This document shows positions 46,182 through 55,541 of a stretch of 64,000 nt of DNA, one piece after another. The notes under the pieces are model-generated. The model did not search any database. It had not been told where the DNA came from and saw only the letters and a program-made list of their open reading frames with translations. The stretch spans positions 434,001-498,000 of the forward strand of contig CAWACW010000013.1 in assembly GCA_963780635.1 (NCBI GenBank), written 5' to 3'. A program made the position numbers and the translations under genes. Within the stretch, counting starts at the first letter, position 1. Each line of letters opens with the position of its first letter. The DNA comes from DATEPR01 sp963780635. Lineage in GTDB: Bacteria > Actinomycetota > Actinomycetes > Mycobacteriales > Pseudonocardiaceae.

Positions 46182-46945
46182 CCGAGCCCCAGGTCGTGGT
46201 GCACGACGAACCGGACGTGCTGGCCGCCGCCGCGGCCGCGCGGCTGGTCACGGCGATCGTCGATGCCCAGTCGGCGCGCGGCTGGGCGTCGGTGGTGCTC
46301 ACCGGCGGCCGGACGGGCAGTGCGGTGCTGGCCCACGTGAACACCGGCCCGGCGCGGGACGCGATCGACTGGCAGCGCGTCGATCTGTACTGGGGCGACG
46401 AGCGGTTCCTGCCCTCGGGTGACCCGGAGCGCAACGAGACCCAGGCCAGGACGGCGCTGCTGGACCACGTACCGGTGCCCGCGGAGCGGGTGCACGTGAT
46501 CGAGCCGTCCGACGGCCGGTTCGGCGAGGACGTGGACGCGGCCGCGGCCGCCTACGCCGAGGTGCTCGCGGCCGCGGTCCGGCCCGGGGATCAGGGCTCG
46601 GTGCCTGCGTTCGACGTGTGCATGCTCGGCGTCGGCGAAGAAGGGCACGTCGCGTCGATCTTCCCGGACTCGCCCGCGGTGCACGAGACCGAGCGGATGG
46701 TGGTGGCGGTGCGCGACTGCCCGAAGCCGCCGCCGACCAGGGTCTCGCTGACCCTGCCGGCGATCCGCGGGTCCGTCGAGGTCTGGCTGATGACGACGGG
46801 GGCCGCGAAGGCCGACGCGATCGCACTGGCACGCAGCGGCGCCGACGAGGTCGAGGTACCGGCCGCGGGCGCACGCGGGCGGCAACGCACGTTGTGGCTG
46901 CTCGACCGCACGGCGGCCGCCAAGCTCCCCGACCCGGCCCGGTAG
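46178..46945 (+). CDS. pgl: 6-phosphogluconolactonase
   Basis: A 255-residue DevB/NagB-fold lactonase. VVLTGGRTGSAVLAHVN is the phosphate loop, DLYWGDERFLP a core motif, and DVCMLGVGEEGHVASIFPDS the catalytic His segment. It opens the lactone made by Zwf. It is the last gene of the operon, starting on the opcA stop (GTGA). Confidence 0.95.
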   Translation: MTEPQVVVHDEPDVLAAAAAARLVTAIVDAQSARGWASVVLTGGRTGSAVLAHVNTGPARDAIDWQRVDLYWGDERFLPSGDPERNETQARTALLDHVPVPAERVHVIEPSDGRFGEDVDAAAAAYAEVLAAAVRPGDQGSVPAFDVCMLGVGEEGHVASIFPDSPAVHETERMVVAVRDCPKPPPTRVSLTLPAIRGSVEVWLMTTGAAKADAIALARSGADEVEVPAAGARGRQRTLWLLDRTAAAKLPDPAR

Positions 46946-46947
46946 GC

Positions 46948-46974
46948 AGCGGGCCGGGTCCCTACCGGGCCGCT
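46948..46974. terminator. hairpin after pgl
   Basis: AGCGGGCCGG and CCGGGCCGCT pair at 9 of 10 positions with a 7-base loop, 3 bp after the pgl stop and before the convergent MerR gene. It is probably the end of the tkt operon. Confidence 0.55.
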
Positions 46975-47022
46975 CACCGGCGGTGGCGGACCCGGGGCGA
47001 TGCCCGGCCGGGCGAGATCGGA

Positions 47023-47469
47023 TCAGGAACCGGCGCGGTCTGGGCCGGGCCGGCCGACTGTGTCCGGTTCGGCCGCGGCACCTTCAGCGGCCGGCTCCAG
47101 TCGGTCGGCCAGAAATCCCTGGAAGTGCGGGCACGTCATGATGTCGTCGTGCGGGCATTCCTGGCCGCCCTCCAGCATGTCGAGTGCGGCCTGCGCCCTG
47201 GCGATCCGGGTCAGCAGCCGCTCGCGGTGCCGGGCCATCACCTCATGGCGGGCCGATGCGGACCGGGCGGTCAGCACCGCCCGGATGTCCGCGAGTCCGA
47301 AGCCTGCCTCCTTCGAGATCAGGATCGCCGCCACCCGGTGCAGGTCCGCGTCGGTGTAGCGCCGGCGGTCGCCCGCGCGGGCCGGTGCCAGCAGTCCTGC
47401 CGCCTCCCAGTGGCGCAGCACGTGGGTCGGCAACCCGAACCGAGCCGCCACCTCACCGATTGACTTCAT
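47023..47469 (-). CDS. MerR-family transcriptional regulator
   Basis: About 148 residues. SIGEVAARFGLPTHVLRHWE and GLLAPARAGDRRRYTDADLH are the MerR winged HTH, followed by a coiled-coil helix. A C-terminal CPHDDIMTCPHF may bind a metal or a thiol ligand. The start is ATG 47469 by homology, or ATG 47484 upstream, which repeats the same bases. Divergent from a methyltransferase gene, its likely target. Confidence 0.85.
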   Translation of the reverse strand: MKSIGEVAARFGLPTHVLRHWEAAGLLAPARAGDRRRYTDADLHRVAAILISKEAGFGLADIRAVLTARSASARHEVMARHRERLLTRIARAQAALDMLEGGQECPHDDIMTCPHFQGFLADRLEPAAEGAAAEPDTVGRPGPDRAGS

Positions 47470-47489
47470 GCCGGTTGACTTCATGCCGG
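47460..47489. repeat. tandem 15-bp duplication at the merR start, with dyad
   Basis: TTGACTTCATGCCGG occurs twice back to back (47460-47474, 47475-47489). Each copy contains an ATG for MerR in the same frame and a TTGACT that could act as a -35 in the other direction. A dyad GACTT-N12-AAGTC (47477-47498) spans the right copy and is a candidate MerR operator. Confidence 0.7.
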
Positions 47490-47503
47490 GATTAAGTCGC
47501 ACG

Positions 47504-48199
47504 ATGGCCACCATGTCCACGTTGCTCACCATCCTCGACGCCCTCGACGACCTGCCCCAGGCTCGTAACCTGCGGGAACACACCTACGCAGCGCTGGGCG
47601 ACACCGTTGTCGACGTCGGCTGCGGGAGCGGACGGGCCGTCGGCGAGCTTGCGGCCCGTGGGGCGACGGCCATCGGCATCGACCTCGACCCCGCCATGAT
47701 CGAGACCGCCGGCCTGCGCTGGCCCGCGAGCGAGTTCCACGTCGCCGATGCCACCGCGCTGCCGCTCGACGACGGCTCGGTCACCGGCTACCGCGCCGAC
47801 AAGGTCCTGCACATGCTCGCCGAGCCCGACCTGGCCGTCATCGAGGCTCGCCGGGTGCTGGCCGGCAACGGCCGCGCGGTGCTCGCCGGCCAGGACTGGG
47901 ACACGCTCGTGATCGACTCCGACGATCCCGAGCTCACCCGCACGCTCGTACACGCTCGCGCGGACCGGATGGCAAGCCCCCGGGTTGCCCGCCGGTACCG
48001 GAATCTCCTGCTGGACAACGGGTTCGTCGACGTCACCGTCGAGGTCCACACGATCGTCTGGACGGCCGCCACGTGCCTGCCGCTGCTCGCCACCATCGGC
48101 GAAGGCACCTGGCTCGACGACCAGGCCGCCAGGGCACGCGACGACCGGCTGTTCGTCGCCGTCCCGGTCTTTCTCGCCGCCGGCACTCGTGCCGATTGA
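47504..48199 (+). CDS. SAM-dependent class I methyltransferase
   Basis: About 231 residues. VVDVGCGSGRAVGELAARGA is the SAM-binding motif I and GIDLDPAMIETA motif II; VLAGNGRAVLAGQDW follows as post-motif. It resembles UbiE/MenG-like small-molecule methyltransferases. The substrate is unknown. ATG 47504 or 47513 is the start; neither has a clear ribosome site. Probably controlled by the divergent MerR protein. Confidence 0.83.
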   Translation: MATMSTLLTILDALDDLPQARNLREHTYAALGDTVVDVGCGSGRAVGELAARGATAIGIDLDPAMIETAGLRWPASEFHVADATALPLDDGSVTGYRADKVLHMLAEPDLAVIEARRVLAGNGRAVLAGQDWDTLVIDSDDPELTRTLVHARADRMASPRVARRYRNLLLDNGFVDVTVEVHTIVWTAATCLPLLATIGEGTWLDDQAARARDDRLFVAVPVFLAAGTRAD

Positions 48200-48229
48200 G
48201 TACCCGCCCGGCGTCGGCGGTGATCGTGG

Positions 48230-48724
48230 TCAGCGCAGATAGCGGCGCTGGGCCAACTCCGGCACCAGGCCGACGACCGCCGCCAGCAACGGCCCGGTGA
48301 GCAACTGCGCCGGGCGGAACGGCGTCGGACCCGCGGCCACCGCACCCACGGCGAGCACCAGCAACAACGCCGTCCGGGTGACGGTCGCGGGCCCGACCGC
48401 GGACAGTTCGTCCGAGCCGGCGAAACAACCGCAGTCGACCCGCAGCCCGCGGGCCAGCGCGGTCGACTGGGCGAACAGGTAGACCGCGAGCAGCAGCCCG
48501 GCGAGCACGGCTCCTGCCGACCGGGTGTGCGGCGGCACCAGCAGCACGCTCGCCACCAGCTCACCGGCGAGGACACCGATCGCGGTGGCGGGCACGAGGG
48601 CGGTCGGCAGCAGCCGGTAACCGGCGACCTGACCGGTGAACTCCCGGATCCGGCCCAGCTTGCCGATGGCCGCCCAGCCCAGTACGCACGCCAGCACGGG
48701 GTAGGCCGAGTCCAGGATGATCAT
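48230..48724 (-). CDS. MauE/DoxX-like redox-associated membrane protein
   Basis: 164 residues from ATG 48724 (GGGGGAG upstream). Four hydrophobic segments, with LRVDCGCFAGSDELSA between the third and fourth carrying a CxC pair typical of MauE-like proteins. These proteins are linked to disulfide handling at the membrane. There is no thioredoxin partner next to it. Confidence 0.8.
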   Translation of the reverse strand: MIILDSAYPVLACVLGWAAIGKLGRIREFTGQVAGYRLLPTALVPATAIGVLAGELVASVLLVPPHTRSAGAVLAGLLLAVYLFAQSTALARGLRVDCGCFAGSDELSAVGPATVTRTALLLVLAVGAVAAGPTPFRPAQLLTGPLLAAVVGLVPELAQRRYLR

Positions 48725-48880
48725 CGGCTCCCCCACGGCGTCATCGGTAGTGGCTCCGGTCACCATGGAATCGCCGCGCACGTGGATCGGTCAAGAACCA
48801 TTCGGCCGCTGTTCGGCGGCCGTCCGGCAGACCGGTGCCGCCCGTGGTCGGGCCGCCGTCCGGATGGCTACGCTCGACCG

Positions 48881-49513
48881 GTGGCCCGCACCCGACCCTT
48901 CGCCGACCTCGCGGACGGCCCGGCACCGGACGCGGCGGTCGTCGAGTTCGGCAAGCCGGCACCGATCGCCCTGGGCTGTGTCGGCGCCACCGCGTTCCTG
49001 GTGGCCCTGATCGGGTTGGCGTCGTTGAGCTACGCGGCGTTGAGCTGGCCCGGCCCGTCCGGTGCCTCGCCGGCGCTGCGCGCGGTCGGTGCCGTGGTGG
49101 GCGTGCTGTTCCTGTTGATCGTGCTGGCCGTGATCGCGATGGAGGTGCGGGTGCTGCGCCACCGCCAGGCACTGGCGTTCGACTCGCGCGCCCTGTGGGT
49201 GCAGGTGGACGCGGGTCACGTCCGGCTCCCGTGGGACGAGCTGGCCGCCGTGCGGGTCGTGGACCCCGTGGTGAAGGAACGGATCCGCACCAGCGCCCGG
49301 CGCATGCCCACGGTCGAGGTATGGCCGAAGCGGGACGGCACCGTCACCCGCTACCCGGCGCTGGCCGCCATGATCACCTCCGGCGACCCGCTGCGGCCGG
49401 GGATGCCCGGCCTGCGCTTCGCGTTCCGGCTGGACACGGTCACCGACCGGGCCGTGGTGCTGTCCGCGGTGCGCAGGTTCGGCCCCGAGCAGTGGACCAG
49501 CCGGCCCAAATAG
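48881..49513 (+). CDS. membrane protein with PH-like domain
   Basis: 210 residues from GTG 48881. Two membrane helices (about residues 28-50 and 62-85) are followed by a beta-rich part (ALAFDSRALWVQVDAGHVRL, PWDELAAVRVVDPVV) that looks like the bacterial PH fold. Function unknown; single gene. Confidence 0.65.
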   Translation: MARTRPFADLADGPAPDAAVVEFGKPAPIALGCVGATAFLVALIGLASLSYAALSWPGPSGASPALRAVGAVVGVLFLLIVLAVIAMEVRVLRHRQALAFDSRALWVQVDAGHVRLPWDELAAVRVVDPVVKERIRTSARRMPTVEVWPKRDGTVTRYPALAAMITSGDPLRPGMPGLRFAFRLDTVTDRAVVLSAVRRFGPEQWTSRPK

Positions 49514-49623
49514 CCCGATTCATGCTGGTGATGGCCGGCTCGCGCCTGTGCGTTAGCACATTTTCGGAACGCCGCGCGTCACATTGACCACGCAGCGCGC
49601 TCTACTCACAAGAGGAGGGCGTC

Positions 49624-50997
49624 ATGCAGCCACCGGACACCACCGAGCCCATCGGTTCCCTCGTGCCTCGACCGCGTATCCGGTCGGGTGCCGGAGCAGA
49701 TGTCGGCGACCCACGCCTGTCTGATCCAACCGGCCAGTATCGTACGGATCACGTCCAAGCCCCGGGAGGTGCCGTCCTGGCCGTTCAGTCCCCCACCGCG
49801 GCAGGTACCGGAATGCCGACCGAGGGCGCCTCGCTGCCCCTGTGGTTCGGCTGGGTCAGGCACTGGTCACGCAGACACCAGGCGGTGCTGATCGACGCGC
49901 TTGCCGTGCTGGTGGCGTCGCTGGACGTGGCGATGGCCGTACCGAACCACGGTGCGGCGACCTATTCGCTGGTGCTGTCCGGGATCTCCGTGGCGGCGCT
50001 GGTGTTCCGCAGGCGGTTCCCGTTCGCCGCCACGGTGGTGGCGATGCCCGGGTTCCTGGCCGGTTGGTCGGAGCTGGGCGCGATGATCGCGTTGGGCACC
50101 CTGGCCTGGAAGCGCGGCTGGAACTGGCGGACCTTCGTGGCAGCGGCGGGCGTGTGGGCGTGCCGGTTCCTGATCTGGTCGGGGCCACCGGCATCACCGT
50201 TGCACGACTTCGCCCAGGAGACGTGGCGCGAGCACGTCTCCGACGGGATCTACGCGTGTTTCGTGATCGCCATGCCGATCGCGATCGGCCTGCTGGTGAC
50301 CACCCGACACGACCTGAGGGCCAGGATCGTCGAGCTGGCGGCCAGCCGGAGCCGCGAACAGCGGCTGCAGGCGATCGCGATCCGGGCCGACGAGCGGGCC
50401 CGGATCGCCCGTGAGATGCACGACGTGGTCTCACACCAGGTGAGCCTCATCGCGATGCAGGCGGGCGCGCTCCAGGTGACCACGGCCGACGACACCGCCC
50501 GGCAGACGGCCGCCACGATCCGCGGCCTGAGCAGCCGGACGCTGGACGAGCTGCGGCACCTGGTGGGTGCGCTGCGGACCGCGACGGACGGGGCCGAGGA
50601 GCCGAACCTGGACACCGTGGTCGACATGGTCCGCGACAGCACGATGGACGTGACGCTGCGGATGGACCTGGCGGGCCGGACACCACCCGGCCCGGTCGCC
50701 GGAGCCGCCTACCGCACCGTGCAGGAAGCGCTGACCAACATCGGCAAGCACGCGGCCTACGCCCCGGCGACGGTGCTGATCCAGGTGCGCGACGGGGACC
50801 TGGTCGTGCAGGTGGACAACGAGCCCCCGGTGGCGGCGACGAGCCGGTTCGGCAGTGCCGGACTGCCCTCCGGTGGCCACGGCCTGCTGGGGCTGCGCGA
50901 ACGTGCGGCCCTGCTGGGCGGCGACTGCTACGCGGGCCCGACCGAGACCGGCGGCTTCACCGTCCGGGCTCGCCTGCCGTTACCACCGGAATCCTGA
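49624..50997 (+). CDS. orphan sensor histidine kinase (NarL/HisKA_3 type)
   Basis: 457 residues. A 65-residue polar N-terminus is followed by about five membrane helices, then the HisKA_3 dimer helix RIAREMHDVVSHQVSLIAMQ (phospho-acceptor H266) and a HATPase domain (RTVQEALTNIGKHA, GHGLLGLRERAALLGG). AGAGGAGGG precedes ATG 49624. No response regulator is adjacent, and the following gene is convergent rbpA, so its partner must be elsewhere. Confidence 0.88.
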   Translation: MQPPDTTEPIGSLVPRPRIRSGAGADVGDPRLSDPTGQYRTDHVQAPGGAVLAVQSPTAAGTGMPTEGASLPLWFGWVRHWSRRHQAVLIDALAVLVASLDVAMAVPNHGAATYSLVLSGISVAALVFRRRFPFAATVVAMPGFLAGWSELGAMIALGTLAWKRGWNWRTFVAAAGVWACRFLIWSGPPASPLHDFAQETWREHVSDGIYACFVIAMPIAIGLLVTTRHDLRARIVELAASRSREQRLQAIAIRADERARIAREMHDVVSHQVSLIAMQAGALQVTTADDTARQTAATIRGLSSRTLDELRHLVGALRTATDGAEEPNLDTVVDMVRDSTMDVTLRMDLAGRTPPGPVAGAAYRTVQEALTNIGKHAAYAPATVLIQVRDGDLVVQVDNEPPVAATSRFGSAGLPSGGHGLLGLRERAALLGGDCYAGPTETGGFTVRARLPLPPES

Positions 50998-51074
50998 GTT
51001 TCCGGCCGGCAACGACAGGCGCGACCGTGCGGCTGGGCACACCTGCCAGGTGCGGCACCATGATCGTGCGGACC

Positions 51075-51091
51075 CGGCGCTTTCGGCGCCG
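51075..51091. terminator. short hairpin after rbpA
   Basis: CGGCGC / GCGCCG with loop TTTCG, 5 bp beyond the rbpA stop on the minus strand and in the gap to the convergent kinase gene. Confidence 0.45.
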
Positions 51092-51095
51092 TAGC

Positions 51096-51440
51096 TCAGA
51101 TGTCCTCGCGCTGCGCCCGCAGCTTGGCCAGGGCCTCGGCGAGGATCGCCTCGCCGTCCGCGTCCGAGCGCCGTTCCTTCACGTACGCCAGGTGCGTCTT
51201 GTAGGGCTCGTTGCGCGGCGGCGCAGGCGGCTTCTCCTGATCCCGGCCGCCGGGCAGCCCGCAGCGCGGGCAGTCCCAGTTGTCCGGCACATCCGCTTCC
51301 ATCGCGAACGAGGGCCTGGACTCGTGACCGTTGGCGCACCAGTAGATGACCCGGCGCCGGGGCGCGGACTCACCTCGTTCGGACTCGCCCATCGGCCCGG
51401 CACCGACTCGCGTTCCGCGGATCGCGTTGCCACCCGACAT
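51096..51440 (-). CDS. rbpA: RNA polymerase-binding protein RbpA
   Basis: 114 residues from ATG 51440. NAIRGTRVGAGPMGES is the N-terminal tail, CANGHESRPSFAMEADVPDN then DCPRCG is the core with four possible zinc cysteines, and HLAYVKERRSDADGEAILAE is the sigma-interaction helix. RbpA binds RNA polymerase and group 1/2 sigma factors in actinobacteria and stabilises open complexes. It lies downstream of secG on the same strand, but with its own short upstream gap. Confidence 0.93.
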   Translation of the reverse strand: MSGGNAIRGTRVGAGPMGESERGESAPRRRVIYWCANGHESRPSFAMEADVPDNWDCPRCGLPGGRDQEKPPAPPRNEPYKTHLAYVKERRSDADGEAILAEALAKLRAQREDI

Positions 51441-51512
51441 AGACACTCACACCCCCATCAGGGCAGACGACAGACACACCGGACGAGGGCGACGCCCGGT
51501 GAACCGGGATCG

Positions 51513-51746
51513 TCAGCCAACCTTGAGCAGTAGTCCGACACCCACGATGCAGATCACCCAGAGCGCGCCGATGAACAGGGTGATGCGGTCGAGGTTCTTC
51601 TCCGCGACCGTGGACCCGGACAGGCTGGACTGGGTGCCGCCGCCGAACAGCGAGGAGAGTCCACCTCCCCGGCCACGGTGCAACAGAACCAGCAGTACCA
51701 GCGCGACGCTGGTGACTGCCAATCCGATCTGAAGGGCAAGTTTCAT
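51513..51746 (-). CDS. secG: preprotein translocase subunit SecG
   Basis: 77 residues with two membrane helices (LALQIGLAVTSVALVLLVLL and ITLFIGALWVICIVGVGLLL) joined by the Gly-rich LFGGG loop typical of SecG. It supports SecYE protein export. Located after tpiA, as in mycobacteria (Rv1438/Rv1440). Confidence 0.94.
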   Translation of the reverse strand: MKLALQIGLAVTSVALVLLVLLHRGRGGGLSSLFGGGTQSSLSGSTVAEKNLDRITLFIGALWVICIVGVGLLLKVG

Positions 51747-51848
51747 GTCATCCTCGCGGTAGAGGCCGTCGACGTCACAGATTACCGGTTCAGCCCGGTA
51801 GCACGTACCACTGCCCCGCCATCGGCGTAGCGAGCGGTTACGACAGCA

Positions 51849-52634
51849 CTACGGAAGCGGGCCGCCGGCGGCCAGAGCACACAGTTTGGCGAACTCGTCG
51901 GGATCCAGGCTCGCGCCCCCGACGAGAGCACCGTCGACGTCGTCCTGCGCGACCAGCTCGCCGATGTTGCCGGACTTCACCGAGCCGCCGTAGAGCACCC
52001 GGACCGAGCCCGCGACCTCGGCACCGTACTTGTCCGCCAGACCGGCCCGGATCGCGCCGCACACCTCCTGGGCGTCGGCGGCCGTGGCCACCCGGCCGGT
52101 GCCGATCGCCCAGACCGGCTCGTACGCGATGACGCTGCCGGCGACCTGGTCTGCCTTGAGGCCCTTCAGGTCGGCCATGACCTGCGTGGTGCAGTGCCCG
52201 ACGTGCTCGCCCGACTCGCGGATCTCGAGCTTCTCCCCGACGCACAGGATCGGCGTCAGCGAGTGCTTGATGGCCGCCTTCACCTTGCGGTTGATCAGCT
52301 CGTCGTCCTCGTGGTGGTACTCCCGCCGCTCGGAGTGGCCGACGACGACGTAGGAGCAGCCGAGCTTCGCCAGCATCGAACCGGAGATGTCACCGGTGTA
52401 GGCGCCGTTCTCCACCGGCGAGAGGTCCTGCGCGCCGTAGCGCAGCAGCAGCTTGTCGCCGTCCACGAGCGTCTGCACGCTGCGGATGTGGGTGAACGGC
52501 GGCAGCACCGCCACCTCGACCTTCTCCAGGTACTTCACCGGGAGCGCGAAGGCGAGGCGCTGGACGAGCCGGATCGCCTCCAGGTGGTTGAGGTTCATCT
52601 TCCAGTTGCCCGCGATCAGCGGCCGGCGTGCCAC
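51849..52634 (-). CDS. tpiA: triosephosphate isomerase
   Basis: 261 residues. AGNWKMNLN holds the catalytic Lys, VVGHSERREYHHEDD the catalytic His, and AYEPVWAIGTGRVA the catalytic Glu. It joins gap and pgk in lower glycolysis. GTG start 3 bp after the pgk stop. Confidence 0.96.
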   Translation of the reverse strand: MARRPLIAGNWKMNLNHLEAIRLVQRLAFALPVKYLEKVEVAVLPPFTHIRSVQTLVDGDKLLLRYGAQDLSPVENGAYTGDISGSMLAKLGCSYVVVGHSERREYHHEDDELINRKVKAAIKHSLTPILCVGEKLEIRESGEHVGHCTTQVMADLKGLKADQVAGSVIAYEPVWAIGTGRVATAADAQEVCGAIRAGLADKYGAEVAGSVRVLYGGSVKSGNIGELVAQDDVDGALVGGASLDPDEFAKLCALAAGGPLP

Positions 52635-52637
52635 GAC

Positions 52638-53843
52638 TCAGTCCTCCAACACGGCGATACCGGGCAGTTCCTTGCCCTCCAGGAACTCCAGCGAGGCGCC
52701 ACCGCCGGTGGAGATGTGCGAGAAGCCGTCCTCGGGCAGCCCGAGCAGGCGCACCGCGGCCGCGGAGTCGCCGCCGCCGACGACGGTGAACGCGTCGGAG
52801 TCGACCAGTGCCTGCGCGACGGCCTTGGTGCCGTGGGCGAAGTTCGGGAACTCGAACACACCCATCGGCCCGTTCCAGAACACCGTCCTGGCGTCGGCCA
52901 GCTTCGCCGCGAACAGTTCGCGGGTGCGCGGCCCGATGTCCAGGCCCTCGCGGTCGGCCGGGATCGCGTCGGTGGCCACGATCCGGATCTCCGCGTCGTC
53001 GGCGAACTCGGTGGCGGTCAGCACGTCCACCGGCAGCACCAGCTCGACACCGCGGCGCCGCGCCTCGGCGATGACCTCGGCCACGGCGGGCACCTGGTCG
53101 GCCTGCAGCAGCGACCTGCCCACCTCGTGGCCCTGGGCCTTGAGGAACGTGTAGGCCATGCCACCGCCGATGAGCAGGCGGTCCACCTTCGTGAGCAGGC
53201 TGGCGACGACTCCGAGCTTGTCGGACACCTTCGCGCCGCCGAGCACCACCACGTAGGGCCGCTCGGTCTGCTCGGTGAGCTTGCGCAGCACCTCGAGTTC
53301 GGCCACGACGAGCTTGCCCGCGTAGTGCGGCAGCAGCTTCGCCACGTCGTAGACGGAGGCCTGCTCGCGGTGCACCACGCCGAAGCCGTCGGACACGAAC
53401 GCGCCGTCGGTGCCGGCCAGCCCGGCCAGCTCACCGGCGAACCCGGCCCGCTCGGCCTCGTCCTTGCTGGTCTCGCGCGGGTCGAACCGCACGTTCTCCA
53501 GCAGGGCGACGTGGCCGTCGGCCAGCGAGGCCGCGGTCGACCGGGCGGAGTCGCCGACCACGTCGGCGGCCAGGGCGACGTCAGCGCCCAGCAGCTCACC
53601 CAGGCGCGTGGCCACCGGCCGCAGCGAGTACTTGTCCTCCGGCGCACCCTTGGGCCTGCCGAGGTGGGCGGCCACGACCACCCGGGCGCCGGCAGCGGTC
53701 AGCGCCCGGATGGTCGGGACGGACGCGCGGACCCTGCCGTCGTCGGTGATGCGGTCGCCGTCCAGCGGCACGTTCAGGTCGGCACGCAGGAACACGCGCC
53801 GGCCCGAGACGCCGTCGGCGAGCAGGTCGTCGAGCGTCTTCAT
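52638..53843 (-). CDS. pgk: phosphoglycerate kinase
   Basis: 401 residues. RVFLRADLNVPLDGD is the N-terminal signature and VVLGGAKVSDKLGVV the central one, with VVGGGDSAAAV at the ATP site. It lies between gap and tpiA in one operon. Confidence 0.96.
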   Translation of the reverse strand: MKTLDDLLADGVSGRRVFLRADLNVPLDGDRITDDGRVRASVPTIRALTAAGARVVVAAHLGRPKGAPEDKYSLRPVATRLGELLGADVALAADVVGDSARSTAASLADGHVALLENVRFDPRETSKDEAERAGFAGELAGLAGTDGAFVSDGFGVVHREQASVYDVAKLLPHYAGKLVVAELEVLRKLTEQTERPYVVVLGGAKVSDKLGVVASLLTKVDRLLIGGGMAYTFLKAQGHEVGRSLLQADQVPAVAEVIAEARRRGVELVLPVDVLTATEFADDAEIRIVATDAIPADREGLDIGPRTRELFAAKLADARTVFWNGPMGVFEFPNFAHGTKAVAQALVDSDAFTVVGGGDSAAAVRLLGLPEDGFSHISTGGGASLEFLEGKELPGIAVLED

Positions 53844-53864
53844 GGGATGTGGGTCTCTTCTCGC

Positions 53865-54872
53865 TCAGGCCAGCTTGTTGCCGACGAGGGCGGTCAGGTC
53901 GACGAGCCGGTTGGAGTAACCCCACTCGTTGTCGTACCAGGAGACGACCTTGACCTGGTTGCCGATGACCTTGGTCAGCGGCGCGTCGAAGATCGACGAG
54001 GCCGGGTCGTTCACGATGTCCGACGAGACGATCGGGGCCTCGCTGTAGCGCAGAATGCCCTTCAGGGGGCCTTCGGCGGCCGCCTTGAGTGCCGCGTTGA
54101 CCTCCTCGACGCTGGTGTCGCGCGAGACGTCGACGGTCAGGTCGGTCACCGAACCGGTCGGCACCGGCACGCGCAGCGCGTAGCCGTCCAGCTTGCCGTT
54201 GAGCTCGGGCAGCACCTGCCCGATCGCCTTCGCGGCACCGGTCGAGGTCGGCACGATGTTGATGGCGGCGGCACGGGCCCGGCGCAGATCCTTGTGCGGG
54301 CCGTCCTGCAGGTTCTGGTCGGCCGTGTAGGCGTGGATCGTGGTCATCAGGCCGCGCTCGATCGTGAAGGCCTCGTGCACGACCTTGGCCAGCGGGCCGA
54401 GGCAGTTGGTGGTGCAGGAAGCGTTCGAGATGATCGTCTGCGAACCGTCGTAGGCGGAGTCGTTCACGCCCATCACCACGGTCAGGTCCTCACCCTTGGC
54501 CGGCGCGGAGATGATGACCTTCTTGGCGCCACCCTCGTCCACGTGCCTGCGCGCGTCCTTGGCGTTGGTGAAGAAGCCGGTCGACTCGATGACGACGTCG
54601 ACGCCGAGGTCGGCCCAGGGCAGCTTGCCCGGGTCGCGCTCCGCGAAAGCCTTGATCGTCTTCCCGCCGACGTCGATACCTTCGTCGGTGGCACGGACAT
54701 CCTCGGGCAGCACACCCTGGATGCTGTCGTACTTGAGCAGGTGGGCCATGGTCGCCACGTCACCGAGATCATTGATGGCCACGATCTCGATGTCGTGACC
54801 GCCGGCCCGAACGGCCCGCCAGAAGTTGCGACCGATCCGACCGAAGCCGTTGACACCCACGCGAACCGTCAC
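53865..54872 (-). CDS. gap: glyceraldehyde-3-phosphate dehydrogenase
   Basis: 335 residues from GTG 54872, which has AGAGGAG upstream. VGVNGFGRIGRNF is the NAD fold start, SNASCTTNCLGPLAKV contains the catalytic Cys, and SWYDNEWGYSNRLVDL closes the protein. First gene of the gap-pgk-tpiA unit. Confidence 0.97.
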   Translation of the reverse strand: MTVRVGVNGFGRIGRNFWRAVRAGGHDIEIVAINDLGDVATMAHLLKYDSIQGVLPEDVRATDEGIDVGGKTIKAFAERDPGKLPWADLGVDVVIESTGFFTNAKDARRHVDEGGAKKVIISAPAKGEDLTVVMGVNDSAYDGSQTIISNASCTTNCLGPLAKVVHEAFTIERGLMTTIHAYTADQNLQDGPHKDLRRARAAAINIVPTSTGAAKAIGQVLPELNGKLDGYALRVPVPTGSVTDLTVDVSRDTSVEEVNAALKAAAEGPLKGILRYSEAPIVSSDIVNDPASSIFDAPLTKVIGNQVKVVSWYDNEWGYSNRLVDLTALVGNKLA

Positions 54873-55541
54873 GATACGTCTCCTCTTGAACTGGTCCCGG
54901 ATCCCTTCCGGCCACGTTGCCGACGGGCGCACTGTAGCGCCGTAACCACTGTCGCCTTTCAGCCTGGCCAGAGGTGCCACACCGGGTATCTTTATCGAAT
55001 CAGTGAGTTGTGTCTCGTAGGTTACACCATCATGTCGAATTGGTCTGGACCAACATCGAACAGGACCCGGAAGTGTGGTACAGCGGCAAACCAGCCCGAA
55101 TCCGCATCCCGAGAACCGCCGGTGGCCGGCCCTGAACGACGACGCGAGACTCCCGTCACTCACCCCGCACCGAACGGGCAGCCGTCGAACCCACCGCAAC
55201 CTCCCCGGCACCGTCCGGCACCGACTCCACCCCGAGAAACGCCGGCCGCGCCACCACCCGACCCGTAGCGGCGCACGTGCACCGCTCCCGCGCACACAGC
55301 CGATCCCGACGTCGCGGCTCCCGGCACCGAGACCCGGCCCACGCTTCGCGCGAGTCCGGGCAGACCGCATCCTGGCGGAGAACGCAATCCTGGCTCCGCA
55401 TTCCGCGGCCGGCCGCGAGTATCGGGCTTGCCCGTTGCCCGACTGCCTGCGGGACAAGCGAACTCGCCCGACTCGTCGCGCGTCGCGGCCCGCGGCAACC
55501 GCACTGCCCAAGCCCTGCCCGTCGCCGGTGCTCGCCGTCGC
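54873..55541. other. 670-bp intergenic region between whiA and gap
   Basis: No gene here is convincing. Open frames on both strands are Arg/Pro/His-rich and show no family features. The AT-richer stretch at about 54985-55040 (ATCTTTATCGAATCAG) stands out from the surrounding GC and is the likeliest place for the gap promoter. Confidence 0.55.
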
